From Acidovorax sp. FJL06 (GTDB taxonomy: Bacteria > Pseudomonadota > Gammaproteobacteria > Burkholderiales > Burkholderiaceae_C): DNA of 39,534 bases. This document shows, piece by piece, positions 32,099 through 39,534 of this stretch. Each line of letters opens with the position of its first letter. The first letter of the stretch is position 1. The position numbers and the translations under genes were made by a program. The notes beneath the pieces are model-generated. The model was not told the DNA's origin and did no database searches. It saw nothing but the letters and a program-made list of their open reading frames with translations. Location of the stretch: contig NZ_QAJR01000024.1 of the NCBI RefSeq assembly GCF_003852545.1, positions 1-39,534 of the forward strand, read 5' to 3'.

Positions 32099-34441
32099 TT
32101 ACCGTAAAGCATTGGCGTCTGCCACGGTGAGCGCTGTCATGTTCACAATCCGGCGCACGGTGGCGCTGGGTGTCAGGATGTGGACCGGTTTGGCCGCCCC
32201 CAGCAGCACGGGGCCAATGGCGATACCACCGCCGGCCGCGGTCTTGAGCAGGTTGTAGGCGATGTTGGCGGCATCGATGTTGGGGAACACCAGCAGGTTG
32301 GCATCACCCGTGAGTTCGCTGCTGGGCATGAGGGCGGCGCGGGCCTTGCCGTCCAGCGCCACGTCGCCGTGCATCTCGCCGTCCACTTCCAGCCAGGGGG
32401 CCTGCTGGCGCAGCAGTGCGAGCGTCTGGCGCATCTTCACGGCGCTGGGGTGGTTGCTGGTGCCGAAGTTGGAGTGCGACAGCAGCGCGGCCTTGGGCTT
32501 GAGGCCGAAGCGCATCATCTCCTCGGCGGCCAGGGCGGTGATCTCGGCCAGTTCCTCGGGGGTGGGGTCGTAGTTGACATGCGTGTCCACCAGGAACACC
32601 TGGCGGCCGGGCAGCATCAGGCCGTTCATGCAGGCGTACACCGGCACGTCCTGGGCCGTGCTGTCGGCGCCGCCCGCGCGCTTGCCGATCACCTGGTCGA
32701 TGTACAGCAGGTGGTTGGCCGTGGTGCCCCAGGTGCCGCAGATCAGGCCGTCCACCTCGCCCTTGTGCAGCATCATCGAGCCGATCAGCGTGAGGCGCCG
32801 GCGCATCTCGATCTTGGCGACCTGCTGGGTGATGCCCTTGCGCTCGGTCATGCGGTGGTAGGTCTGCCAGAAGTCGTTATAGCGGTGGTCGAAGTCGGTG
32901 TTGACCACGTCGTAGTCCACGCCTTCCTTCAGGCGCAGGCCGAACTTCTCGATGCGCTGGGCGATGATGGCCGGGCGGCCGATCAGCGTGGGGCGGGCCA
33001 CTTTCTCGTCCACCACGATCTGCGCGGCACGCAGCACGCGCTCTTCCTCGCCCTCGGCGTAGGCCACGCGCTTCTTGGCCGCAGTGCGGGCCGCGTCGAA
33101 GATGGGCTTCATCGTCGTGCCCGAGGCGTAGACGAAGGTCTGCAGCCGGTCGCGGTAGGCGTCCATGTCGGTGATGGGGCGCTGTGCCACACCGCTGTCC
33201 ATGGCCGCCTGGGCCACGGCCGGCGCGATCTTCATCATCAGGCGCGGGTCGAACGGCTTGGGGATCAGGTATTCGGGGCCGAAGGACAGCTTCTCGCCCA
33301 CGTAGGCGGCGGCCACCACCTCGCTCTGCTCGGCTTGGGCCAGCTCGGCGATGGCGTGCACGGCCGCGATTTCCATCTCATCGGTGATGGTGGTGGCGCC
33401 GCAGTCCAGCGCGCCCCGGAAAATGTAGGGGAAGCACAGGACGTTGTTCACCTGGTTGGGGTAGTCCGACCGCCCCGTGGCCATGATGATGTCGCTGCGC
33501 ACGCTGTGCGCCAGCTCGGGCATGATTTCGGGGTTGGGGTTGGCCAGCGCGAAGATCACGGGGCGCTCGGCCATGGTCGCGACCATCTCGGGCTTGAGCA
33601 CGTTGCTGGCCGACAGGCCCAGGAACACGTCGGCGCCGGTGATCACCTCGGCCAGCTTGCGCGCGTCGGTCTTTTGCATGAACTGGCGCTTGTCGTCGTC
33701 CATCAGCTCTTCACGGCCTTCATAGACCACGCCGGCCAGGTCGGTGACGAACACGTTCTTGCGCTGCACGCCCACCTTGAGCAACAGGTTCAGGCAGGCC
33801 AGCGCCGCAGCGCCCGCGCCACTGGTCACGAGCTTCACGTCCTCGATCTTCTTGCCCGCCACCTTGAGCGCGTTGACCATGGCGGCCGCCACGGTGATGG
33901 CCGTGCCGTGCTGGTCGTCGTGGAAGACCGGGATCTTCATGCGCTTGCGCAGCTCGCGCTCCACGTAGAAGCAGTCAGGGGCCTTGATGTCTTCGAGGTT
34001 GATGGCGCCGAAGGTGGGCTCCAGCGCGGCGATCACTTCCACCAGCTTGGCGGGGTCCTTCTCGTCGATCTCGATGTCGAACACGTCCACGCCGGCGAAC
34101 TTCTTGAACAGCACCCCCTTGCCTTCCATCACCGGCTTGGAGGCCAGCGCGCCGATGTCGCCCAGGCCCAGCACGGCGGTGCCGTTGCTGATCACAGCGA
34201 CCAGGTTGCCGCGCGCCGTGTAGCGAAACGCGTTGGCCGGGTCCTTGACGATCTCTTCACAGGGTGCGGCCACGCCGGGCGAATAGGCCAAGGCCAGATC
34301 GTGCTGGTTGACCATCTGCTTGGTGGCGGCAATGGCGATCTTGCCGGGCTTGGGAAACTCGTGGTACTCGAGAGCGGCGCGGCGCAGCTGGGCGCGTTTG
34401 TCGGGATTGTTGTTGTTCTCGGCCGTGGTGTTCTCGGGCAT
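32099..34441 (-). CDS. maeB: NADP-dependent malic enzyme with phosphotransacetylase-like C-terminal domain
   Basis: This 780-residue protein oxidatively decarboxylates malate to pyruvate with NADP. Residues ~15-430 form the malic enzyme: '[16 protein letters not shown]', '[25 protein letters not shown]', 'DIEIDEKDP', '[17 protein letters not shown]', and the nucleotide-binding '[21 protein letters not shown]'. Residues ~430-780 resemble phosphate acetyltransferase ('[20 protein letters not shown]', '[20 protein letters not shown]') and usually serve as a regulatory acetyl-CoA-binding module, not as a catalyst. Length and order match MaeB hybrids (E. coli 759). The start at 34441 is the first ATG. 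It is divergent from the sulfation operon and ends at the terminator at 32013. Confidence 0.95.
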   Translation of the reverse strand: MPENTTAENNNNPDKRAQLRRAALEYHEFPKPGKIAIAATKQMVNQHDLALAYSPGVAAPCEEIVKDPANAFRYTARGNLVAVISNGTAVLGLGDIGALASKPVMEGKGVLFKKFAGVDVFDIEIDEKDPAKLVEVIAALEPTFGAINLEDIKAPDCFYVERELRKRMKIPVFHDDQHGTAITVAAAMVNALKVAGKKIEDVKLVTSGAGAAALACLNLLLKVGVQRKNVFVTDLAGVVYEGREELMDDDKRQFMQKTDARKLAEVITGADVFLGLSASNVLKPEMVATMAERPVIFALANPNPEIMPELAHSVRSDIIMATGRSDYPNQVNNVLCFPYIFRGALDCGATTITDEMEIAAVHAIAELAQAEQSEVVAAAYVGEKLSFGPEYLIPKPFDPRLMMKIAPAVAQAAMDSGVAQRPITDMDAYRDRLQTFVYASGTTMKPIFDAARTAAKKRVAYAEGEEERVLRAAQIVVDEKVARPTLIGRPAIIAQRIEKFGLRLKEGVDYDVVNTDFDHRYNDFWQTYHRMTERKGITQQVAKIEMRRRLTLIGSMMLHKGEVDGLICGTWGTTANHLLYIDQVIGKRAGGADSTAQDVPVYACMNGLMLPGRQVFLVDTHVNYDPTPEELAEITALAAEEMMRFGLKPKAALLSHSNFGTSNHPSAVKMRQTLALLRQQAPWLEVDGEMHGDVALDGKARAALMPSSELTGDANLLVFPNIDAANIAYNLLKTAAGGGIAIGPVLLGAAKPVHILTPSATVRRIVNMTALTVADANALR

Positions 34442-34845
34442 TCAGTGTCTCCAGCGCAGTCAAAAAGTCAGTCAGGATGAAGCAAAAAACCGTGCCGCAG
34501 TGGGGCTGCAGCGGGCTGTCAGCTTTGTAAGGGTCTGCGATTGTAGGGGGCGGGCGGTAAAAACCCTAGTAAGCGGATCTGCTTATATGGGTGCGGGTGT
34601 TGTGACTTTTCTCGCTCCATGCGCGCAGCTGTTTTGGGTCTCTTCCTATGAAGGACGGACAAAAGTCGCGGTTTTTCAGGGCCGTGGGACGAGATTTTTC
34701 GGGGAAATAAAGAGTGACAACATAGGGGGCATTGGTTAAAACCCATGGTCTCCAAATTGTTAATCCTTTGAGGCCTGGGCCTTGCGTGCCCACAAGCGGT
34801 ACCTGCGGAACGCGCAGGAGTGCTGGATGCCTCTCTTCTTTTCTT
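34442..34845. other. 404-base intergenic region between divergent maeB and the APS kinase gene
   Basis: No convincing gene is seen. The stretch is AT-richer than its surroundings from about 34560 to 34770 and must hold promoters for both directions. A candidate for the plus strand is GTGACA (34714-34719) with TAAAAC (34737-34742), a 17-base spacer. Transcription from it would leave a leader of about 95 bases, in which no riboswitch or terminator was recognised. Confidence 0.4.
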
Positions 34846-35361
34846 ATGAAACCAGAAACGGCCACCACCTGGTGGCTCACAGGCTTGCCAGGCTCCGGCA
34901 AAACGACCTTGGCGCAAGCCTTGGCAGCAGCCTTGCGTGAGCGCGGAGAACCCGCCTGCGTGATTGACGGGGATGAACTGCGCACGGGCCTGTGCAAAGA
35001 CCTGGGGTTTGACGAAGCCAGCCGGGCAGAGAACGTGCGCCGTGCAGCACACCTTGCGCACATGCTCAACGCCAATGCCATCCACGCCGTGGTGGCCATG
35101 GTCTCCCCCGCATCCGCAGCACGCGCCGCCGCCTACGCCACGATAGGCGTGGAGCGCTGCCAGGAAATCCATGTGAGCACCCCGCTGGAAATCTGCGAGC
35201 AGCGGGACCCCAAGGGCCTGTATGCGAAAGCGCGGACCAACCAGCTGACACAGATGACCGGTATACAGGCGGCCTATGAGGCGCCCGTGGCGCCCACATT
35301 GCGCATTGATACCAGCCAGACCAAATTGCCTGCTGTTGTGCAGCAACTGCTCCGGGCCTAG
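34846..35361 (+). CDS. cysC: APS kinase (adenylylsulfate kinase, CysC-like), makes PAPS
   Basis: This 171-residue kinase phosphorylates adenylyl sulfate to 3'-phosphoadenylyl sulfate (PAPS), the sulfate donor for sulfotransferases. Motifs: P-loop 'LTGLPGSGKTTLAQALA', 'CVIDGDELRTGLCKDLGFDEASRAENVRRAAHLA' in pieces matching the APS-binding helix, 'VVAMVSPASAARAAAY', and 'TGIQAAYEAPVAPTLRIDT'. It is shorter than typical CysC (~200) but complete in motifs. ATG at 34846 lacks a ribosome site, being preceded by a pyrimidine-rich stretch; the frame is open further upstream without a better ATG. It is a stand-alone kinase, not fused to ATP sulfurylase. The sulfotransferase gene follows after 33 bases, suggesting dedicated PAPS supply for sulfation. 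Confidence 0.9.
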   Translation: MKPETATTWWLTGLPGSGKTTLAQALAAALRERGEPACVIDGDELRTGLCKDLGFDEASRAENVRRAAHLAHMLNANAIHAVVAMVSPASAARAAAYATIGVERCQEIHVSTPLEICEQRDPKGLYAKARTNQLTQMTGIQAAYEAPVAPTLRIDTSQTKLPAVVQQLLRA

Positions 35362-35394
35362 GCGCCGGCGTTCACCCGACTTATCGCTCTTCTC

Positions 35395-36252
35395 ATGGCA
35401 CTCTCGACCCCTCCCCGCTACCACTTTATCTCGGGCTTGCCCCGTTCTGGCTCCACCTTGCTGGCCGCCATCCTGCGGCAAAACCCCCGTTTCCAAGCCG
35501 GAATGTCCAGCCCGGTGGGCGCTTTCGTGAACTCCATCCTTACGCAAGTCAGTGCGGGCAGTGAATTTGCCACGCAAGTCGACAACGTACAAAGAAAAGA
35601 TATTCTCACCGGCCTGTTTGATTCCTACTACCGCAAGGAGCGCGACAAAGGCGTCATTTTTGACACCAATCGCGTGTGGTGTGCCAAGCTGCCCATGCTA
35701 TTGGATCTGTTTCCTGATGCAAAAATCATTGCCTGTGCACGCAATGTGGCCTGGATCATGGACAGTATTGAGCGGCAATATCGCAGCAATCCCTACGAAA
35801 ACACCAAACTGTTCGGTAGCAACATGTCACGCAGTACCGTGTACCAGCGGCTGGAGGGATTGGCGCAGCACGACCAGTTGGTAGGTTTTTCCTGGGCCGC
35901 TTTGCGGGAGGCGTTTTATGGTGAGCATGCCAAGTCGATCCTGGTCATTGACTATGACCTGCTCGCCCAGGCGCCGGAGAAAGTCATTGGCCTGCTGTAC
36001 GACTTTATCGGTGAACCCCAGTTTGTGCATGACTTTGAGAAGCTGGCCTATGACGCCCAAGACTTTGATTTGCAGTTGGGCTTGCCGGGGCTGCACCGAG
36101 TGCGACCCAAAGTCGAGTTCTCCGAGCGGCGCACCATTATCCCCCCCGATTTGTTTGAAAAATTCTCCAAGATGACTTTCTGGAGCGATCCCAGCGGGAG
36201 CGCAGCCAACGTCATTGCACCTAAGCCCGCACTGAAGGACGCCACTGTATGA
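35395..36252 (+). CDS. PAPS-dependent sulfotransferase
   Basis: This 285-residue protein has the sulfotransferase fold: the 5'-phosphosulfate-binding loop '[20 protein letters not shown]' at residues ~10-30, and '[19 protein letters not shown]' with the Arg and Ser expected for 3'-phosphate binding. Further on are '[25 protein letters not shown]' and a C-terminal '[18 protein letters not shown]'. It transfers sulfate from PAPS to a hydroxyl on a protein, glycan or lipid; the acceptor cannot be read from sequence. The pattern is of the type seen in bacterial protein-tyrosine and glycan sulfotransferases such as RaxST, but this is a loose resemblance. It lies 33 bases after the APS kinase gene, and its stop overlaps the start of the giant adhesin (ATGA). 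Base composition is AT-richer than the upstream core genes. Confidence 0.88.
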   Translation: MALSTPPRYHFISGLPRSGSTLLAAILRQNPRFQAGMSSPVGAFVNSILTQVSAGSEFATQVDNVQRKDILTGLFDSYYRKERDKGVIFDTNRVWCAKLPMLLDLFPDAKIIACARNVAWIMDSIERQYRSNPYENTKLFGSNMSRSTVYQRLEGLAQHDQLVGFSWAALREAFYGEHAKSILVIDYDLLAQAPEKVIGLLYDFIGEPQFVHDFEKLAYDAQDFDLQLGLPGLHRVRPKVEFSERRTIIPPDLFEKFSKMTFWSDPSGSAANVIAPKPALKDATV

Positions 36253-39200
36253 GCCAAACCTCTGCCATGACATTCATGAACCTCGCCATTCAATCCCATG
36301 CTGGCAACCGCGCCCAGGCCTCGGGTATGGGGTCGCCAGACTTGGCGCATCTGGAGATCTTGAGCGATCCACTTTGGGGTGCCAACGCAATGAATGCGGC
36401 CCAGCCGGTGCGCACGGAGATTGTCTTTGTTGAAAGCAATGTGGGTGATATGGCCACGCTGTTGCAAAGCATCGGTGCTGGCAAGGAGGTTCACGTTCTC
36501 GACGCTGGCGAAGACGGACTGCAGCAGATGGTCGACCTGTTGGTGGGCCGCAGCAATATTGATGCGATTCACATCATTTCGCACGGCAAGGAAGCATCGG
36601 TCAACCTGGGGGCACTGTTTCTGGACCAGGACAACCTCTCTACTCATGCCGCACAGTTGCAGGGCATAGGCCAGAGTCTGAACAAGGGTGCGGACATCAT
36701 GCTGTATGGCTGTGATGTGGGCGCTGGAAATGGGCAGGCTTTTGTCAACCAGTTGGCCATCGCCACGGGGGCGGATGTTGCGGCATCCAACAATTTGACA
36801 GGGAGCGCCCAACTGCAAGGTGACTGGGACCTGGAAGTCAAGGCGGGAAATATTGAGACGCAGTCGATTGCGAGTCTGGCGCTGTCACGAGATTATGCAG
36901 ACGTGCTAAATATTACGAATGCCACGCTTAATTTTAATACGACAGCCAACTTCAATGCGCCTGGAAATCCTGGCAACTATGTGAATGGAGCATCGAGCGA
37001 TGTTATCTATCAAGTTAACGGCAATTCATCCTATTTATTTCGTATCAATGGAACAGCGGAGGACGTCTCCAGTGACCCCGCTGGGTACGTCACGATGGAT
37101 TTCAACGACACCGGCACCGAGACATCTGTTGTATTCTCTTTTCAAAATGGTCAGCAATTTGATGCGGTTTCTGTAAATTTTATAATGCAGGCTGTAGCTC
37201 AGGATTTGGTTTTTAAGGGGTACGACGCCGAAAATAATCTGATTGCAACCAATTTCAAAACCGTTACCGGTGCTGGCGGTGCCGTCAATCCGTTGAATTT
37301 TGTGGGCATGACCGGGGTTACCCAGATCGTCATGACAGCCACGAGCAATGGCAATAAGGTTAAATACATATCGCTGGACGACTTTGTTCTGGCCAACATC
37401 CAGCCACCGGCAGCCTCGATCACGAGCGCCACTTACAACGCCAGTACTGGGGTGTTGAGCGTCACCGGTGCAAACATGACGACGGGCGATACCATCGACC
37501 CGAGCAAACTCACACTCACCGGCCAAGGCGGCGCTACCTACACGCTGACCAGTAGCACAACAACCGCCAGCAGCGCCACCGCGTTCTCGGTGACGTTGAA
37601 CGCCGCTGACAAACTGGCGGTCAATGGGCTCTTGAATAAAGCCGGAACCTCCGCAGTAGACACGACCACCTTCAACCTGGCGGCAGCGGCGAATTGGGAT
37701 TCCACGGCCAGTGCACCAGCCGACCTCACTGGCAACGGTATTACTGTCAGCGGCGTCACGCCACCCACGATCACCTCGGCTACCTACGACGCCAGCACCC
37801 ACATGCTGACCGTGACCGGAGCTAACATGGTGGGCGCACCCGGTGGTAGCAACGACATCACGGTCAGCAAGCTAACCCTGACAGGCGAGGGCGGCTCCAC
37901 CCATGTGTTGACCTCGTCCAATGTGGACGTCACCAATGCCACGACCTTCAGTGTGACGTTGAATGCCACCGACCAGGCGGCGGTGGAGCAGATACTGAAC
38001 AAGAACGGAACCAGTTCCACCGGTGGCGCCACCTTCAATCTGTCCGCCGCAGATGACTGGAACACCGTCATCAATGGCAGCGATATCTCGGATGCCACCA
38101 ACGGCGTGACGGTGAGCAACGTGGCCGTGCCGACCATCACCAGCGCCACCTACAACGCCTCAACCGGCGTGCTGGTCGTCACGGGGACGGGCTTTCTCAA
38201 GCTCAACGGGGCCAACAACGACATCGATGCCAGCAAACTCTCGTTTGTGGGCGAAGGTGGCAGCTCCTACCTTCTGACCTCGACCGGCGTGGAGATCACC
38301 AGCGCAACGAGCTTTACGGTCACGCTCAACGCCACGGACCTGGCAGCGATCAACCAGATCGCCAACAAAAACGGAACCAGCTCCACGGGAGCCACGACCT
38401 ACAACCTGGCGGCCGCAGAAGACTGGGCTGCAGGTGCAGACTCGGCCGTGGTGGTCGCAGACCTCACAGGCAACGGCGTGACGGTGAGCAACGTGGCCGT
38501 GCCGACCATCACCAGCGCCACCTACGACGTTTCAACCGGCGTGCTGGTCGTCACGGGGACGGGCTTTCTCAAGCTCAACGGGGCTAACAACGACATCGAT
38601 GTCAGCAAACTGGTTTTCAAGGGACAAGGGGCTTCCACCTACAACCTGACCACCAGCAGTGTAGAGATCACCAGTGGCACCAGCTTCAGCGTGACACTCA
38701 ACGGCACCGACCGGGCAGGCGTTAATGCGATCGCCAACAAGAACGGCACAAGCTCTTCGGATGCCACCACCTACAACCTGGCTGCAGCGGAAGACTGGGC
38801 CGCAGGCGCAGATGCGGCCGTGGTGGTCGCTGACCTGACCGGCAACGGTGTCACGGTCAGCAACGTGCCCAGTGCCACCATCACCAGCGCCACATACGAT
38901 GCCGCAACGGGCGTCCTGTCGGTCACGGGCGTCAACATGGTCGCGGGCGACACCATTGATGTTTCCAAGCTCAGCCTCACCGGCCAGGCTGGCTCCTACA
39001 CGCTGACCACCGCCAACGTCACCGCCAGCAGCGCCACCGCCTTCTCGGTCACGCTCAACGCAGCCGACAAACTGGCCATCAACGGCATCCTGAACAACAA
39101 CGGCACCACGGCGGTGGACACCACCACCTTCAACCTGGCGGCCGCAGCCAATTGGGATGTTTCGACCTCGGCGGCTGCTGACCTGACCGGCAACGGTGTG

Positions 39201-39534
39201 ACCGTCAGCAACGTCACGGCCCCCACCATCACATCAGCCACCTACGACGGCACCACCCACGTCTTTACCATCACCGGCACCAACCTGGTCAAGACCATCG
39301 GTGCAACGAACGACATCACGGTCTCCAAGCTGACCATCACGGGTGAAGGTGGCGCCACCCGTACGCTATCGACCACCGGCAATGTGGAAGTCACGTCTGC
39401 CACCAGCTTCACCTTCACCCTGGCGGGCGCCGACATCGCGGCCGTTGACAGCCTGCTCAACAAGAACGGCACCTCTTCCGCCAGCAGTTCAACCACCTAC
39501 AACCTCGCTGCGGCCGACGACTGGGACAGCGTGG
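36249..39534 (+). CDS. Giant repetitive surface protein with DUF4347 head (partial, runs off the window)
   Basis: The frame is open from ATG 36249 to the window end, 1095 residues with no stop. ATG overlaps the sulfotransferase stop. Residues ~57-210 match DUF4347, found at the head of very large exported proteins: '[12 protein letters not shown]', '[18 protein letters not shown]', '[13 protein letters not shown]' (His112), '[18 protein letters not shown]' (Cys155), '[15 protein letters not shown]'. Residues ~220-385 form a beta-rich domain ending 'YISLDDFVL'. From residue 391, six tandem ~120-residue Ig-like units follow. There is no Sec signal peptide; type I secretion through a C-terminal signal beyond the window is likely. 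Function is probably adhesion or biofilm matrix. DUF4347 and the first repeats are AT-richer than core genes, suggesting transfer. Confidence 0.9.
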   Translation, partial: MSQTSAMTFMNLAIQSHAGNRAQASGMGSPDLAHLEILSDPLWGANAMNAAQPVRTEIVFVESNVGDMATLLQSIGAGKEVHVLDAGEDGLQQMVDLLVGRSNIDAIHIISHGKEASVNLGALFLDQDNLSTHAAQLQGIGQSLNKGADIMLYGCDVGAGNGQAFVNQLAIATGADVAASNNLTGSAQLQGDWDLEVKAGNIETQSIASLALSRDYADVLNITNATLNFNTTANFNAPGNPGNYVNGASSDVIYQVNGNSSYLFRINGTAEDVSSDPAGYVTMDFNDTGTETSVVFSFQNGQQFDAVSVNFIMQAVAQDLVFKGYDAENNLIATNFKTVTGAGGAVNPLNFVGMTGVTQIVMTATSNGNKVKYISLDDFVLANIQPPAASITSATYNASTGVLSVTGANMTTGDTIDPSKLTLTGQGGATYTLTSSTTTASSATAFSVTLNAADKLAVNGLLNKAGTSAVDTTTFNLAAAANWDSTASAPADLTGNGITVSGVTPPTITSATYDASTHMLTVTGANMVGAPGGSNDITVSKLTLTGEGGSTHVLTSSNVDVTNATTFSVTLNATDQAAVEQILNKNGTSSTGGATFNLSAADDWNTVINGSDISDATNGVTVSNVAVPTITSATYNASTGVLVVTGTGFLKLNGANNDIDASKLSFVGEGGSSYLLTSTGVEITSATSFTVTLNATDLAAINQIANKNGTSSTGATTYNLAAAEDWAAGADSAVVVADLTGNGVTVSNVAVPTITSATYDVSTGVLVVTGTGFLKLNGANNDIDVSKLVFKGQGASTYNLTTSSVEITSGTSFSVTLNGTDRAGVNAIANKNGTSSSDATTYNLAAAEDWAAGADAAVVVADLTGNGVTVSNVPSATITSATYDAATGVLSVTGVNMVAGDTIDVSKLSLTGQAGSYTLTTANVTASSATAFSVTLNAADKLAINGILNNNGTTAVDTTTFNLAAAANWDVSTSAAADLTGNGVTVSNVTAPTITSATYDGTTHVFTITGTNLVKTIGATNDITVSKLTITGEGGATRTLSTTGNVEVTSATSFTFTLAGADIAAVDSLLNKNGTSSASSSTTYNLAAADDWDSV
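37419..39534 (+). repeat. Six tandem ~120-codon Ig-like repeats in the adhesin gene
   Basis: Units begin at 37419, 37770, 38136, 38508, 38880 and 39228 (each at 'ITSATY'), with periods of 351, 366, 372, 372 and 348 bases. Two subtypes are visible. Type A has 'GDTIDxSKL' and 'NAADKL' (units 1 and 5). Type B is longer, with 'NDIxxSKL', 'GEGG' and 'NKNGTSS' (units 2, 3, 4, 6). Units 3 and 4 are almost identical over 140 bases (38100-38239 against 38472-38611, five mismatches). The sixth unit is cut by the window end. Confidence 0.92.

Noticed and set aside
34559-34738. Short plus-strand frames in the AT-rich gap before the APS kinase gene
   Set aside because: They have no ribosome site or family resemblance and are better explained as promoter/leader DNA.
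36249-36330. Sec signal peptide at the adhesin N-terminus
   Set aside because: The first 30 residues are polar and mixed, with no hydrophobic core of signal-peptide length; type I secretion by a C-terminal signal fits the family better.
37419-39534. The periodic repeats as a CRISPR-like or satellite array
   Set aside because: The period is ~350-370 bases, always a multiple of three, in one continuous reading frame with diverged protein repeats, so these are protein domain repeats.

Overview
The window is high-GC chromosomal DNA of a betaproteobacterium, most likely a member of the Comamonadaceae close to Acidovorax. This rests on recognition, not on a search. The protein families, the lptD-surA-rsmA block with amgK divergent to it, and two families of short interspersed palindromes that I associate with this group all fit. 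Coding density is high, genes lie on both strands, and no tRNA, rRNA, CRISPR array, transposase gene or prophage gene was seen.

Layout. (1) 139-972 is hydroxypyruvate isomerase. (2) 1115-6194 is a signalling cluster: two chemoreceptors of different membrane architecture, both with FliA-like promoter elements upstream, then a membrane diguanylate cyclase. (3) 6362-13312 is a mixed metabolic stretch: an M20 peptidase with a clear terminator, an alpha/beta hydrolase, a YidB-like protein, a secreted M20 peptidase divergent to a LysR regulator, and an MFS transporter. (4) 13470-19284 is a seven-gene run, ubiU-ubiV-trhA-ubiT-DGC protein-ubiX-ubiD. It joins the oxygen-independent ubiquinone hydroxylation proteins to the prenyl-FMN decarboxylase pair, and a near-perfect FNR/Anr box inside a longer palindrome lies 53 bases before ubiU. 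(5) 19394-25665 holds a SRAP-family protein lacking several canonical catalytic residues, an acyl-CoA dehydrogenase behind a (TGCA)6 tract, a DUF3617 protein, a second diguanylate cyclase, a MITE-like long hairpin, rsmE and amgK. (6) 25759-30475 is the outer-membrane biogenesis block lptD-surA-rsmA, without pdxA. (7) 30476-32049 holds a repeat cluster and a barnase/barstar pair. (8) 32099-34441 is the malic enzyme maeB. (9) 34846 to the window end is a putative operon of APS kinase, sulfotransferase and a giant repetitive surface protein with a DUF4347 head; the last gene runs off the window.

How the genes work together. The ubi cluster describes a facultative respirer that can make ubiquinone without oxygen, with two accessory genes (trhA and the DGC zinc-binding protein) embedded in it. 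The terminal operon looks like a self-contained sulfation module: one enzyme makes PAPS, the next transfers sulfate, and a start codon overlapping the sulfotransferase stop begins a probable exported adhesin. This is the best candidate for an undescribed system in the window. Five copies of a ~45-base interspersed palindrome and three copies of a 26-base element sit almost entirely in gene junctions.
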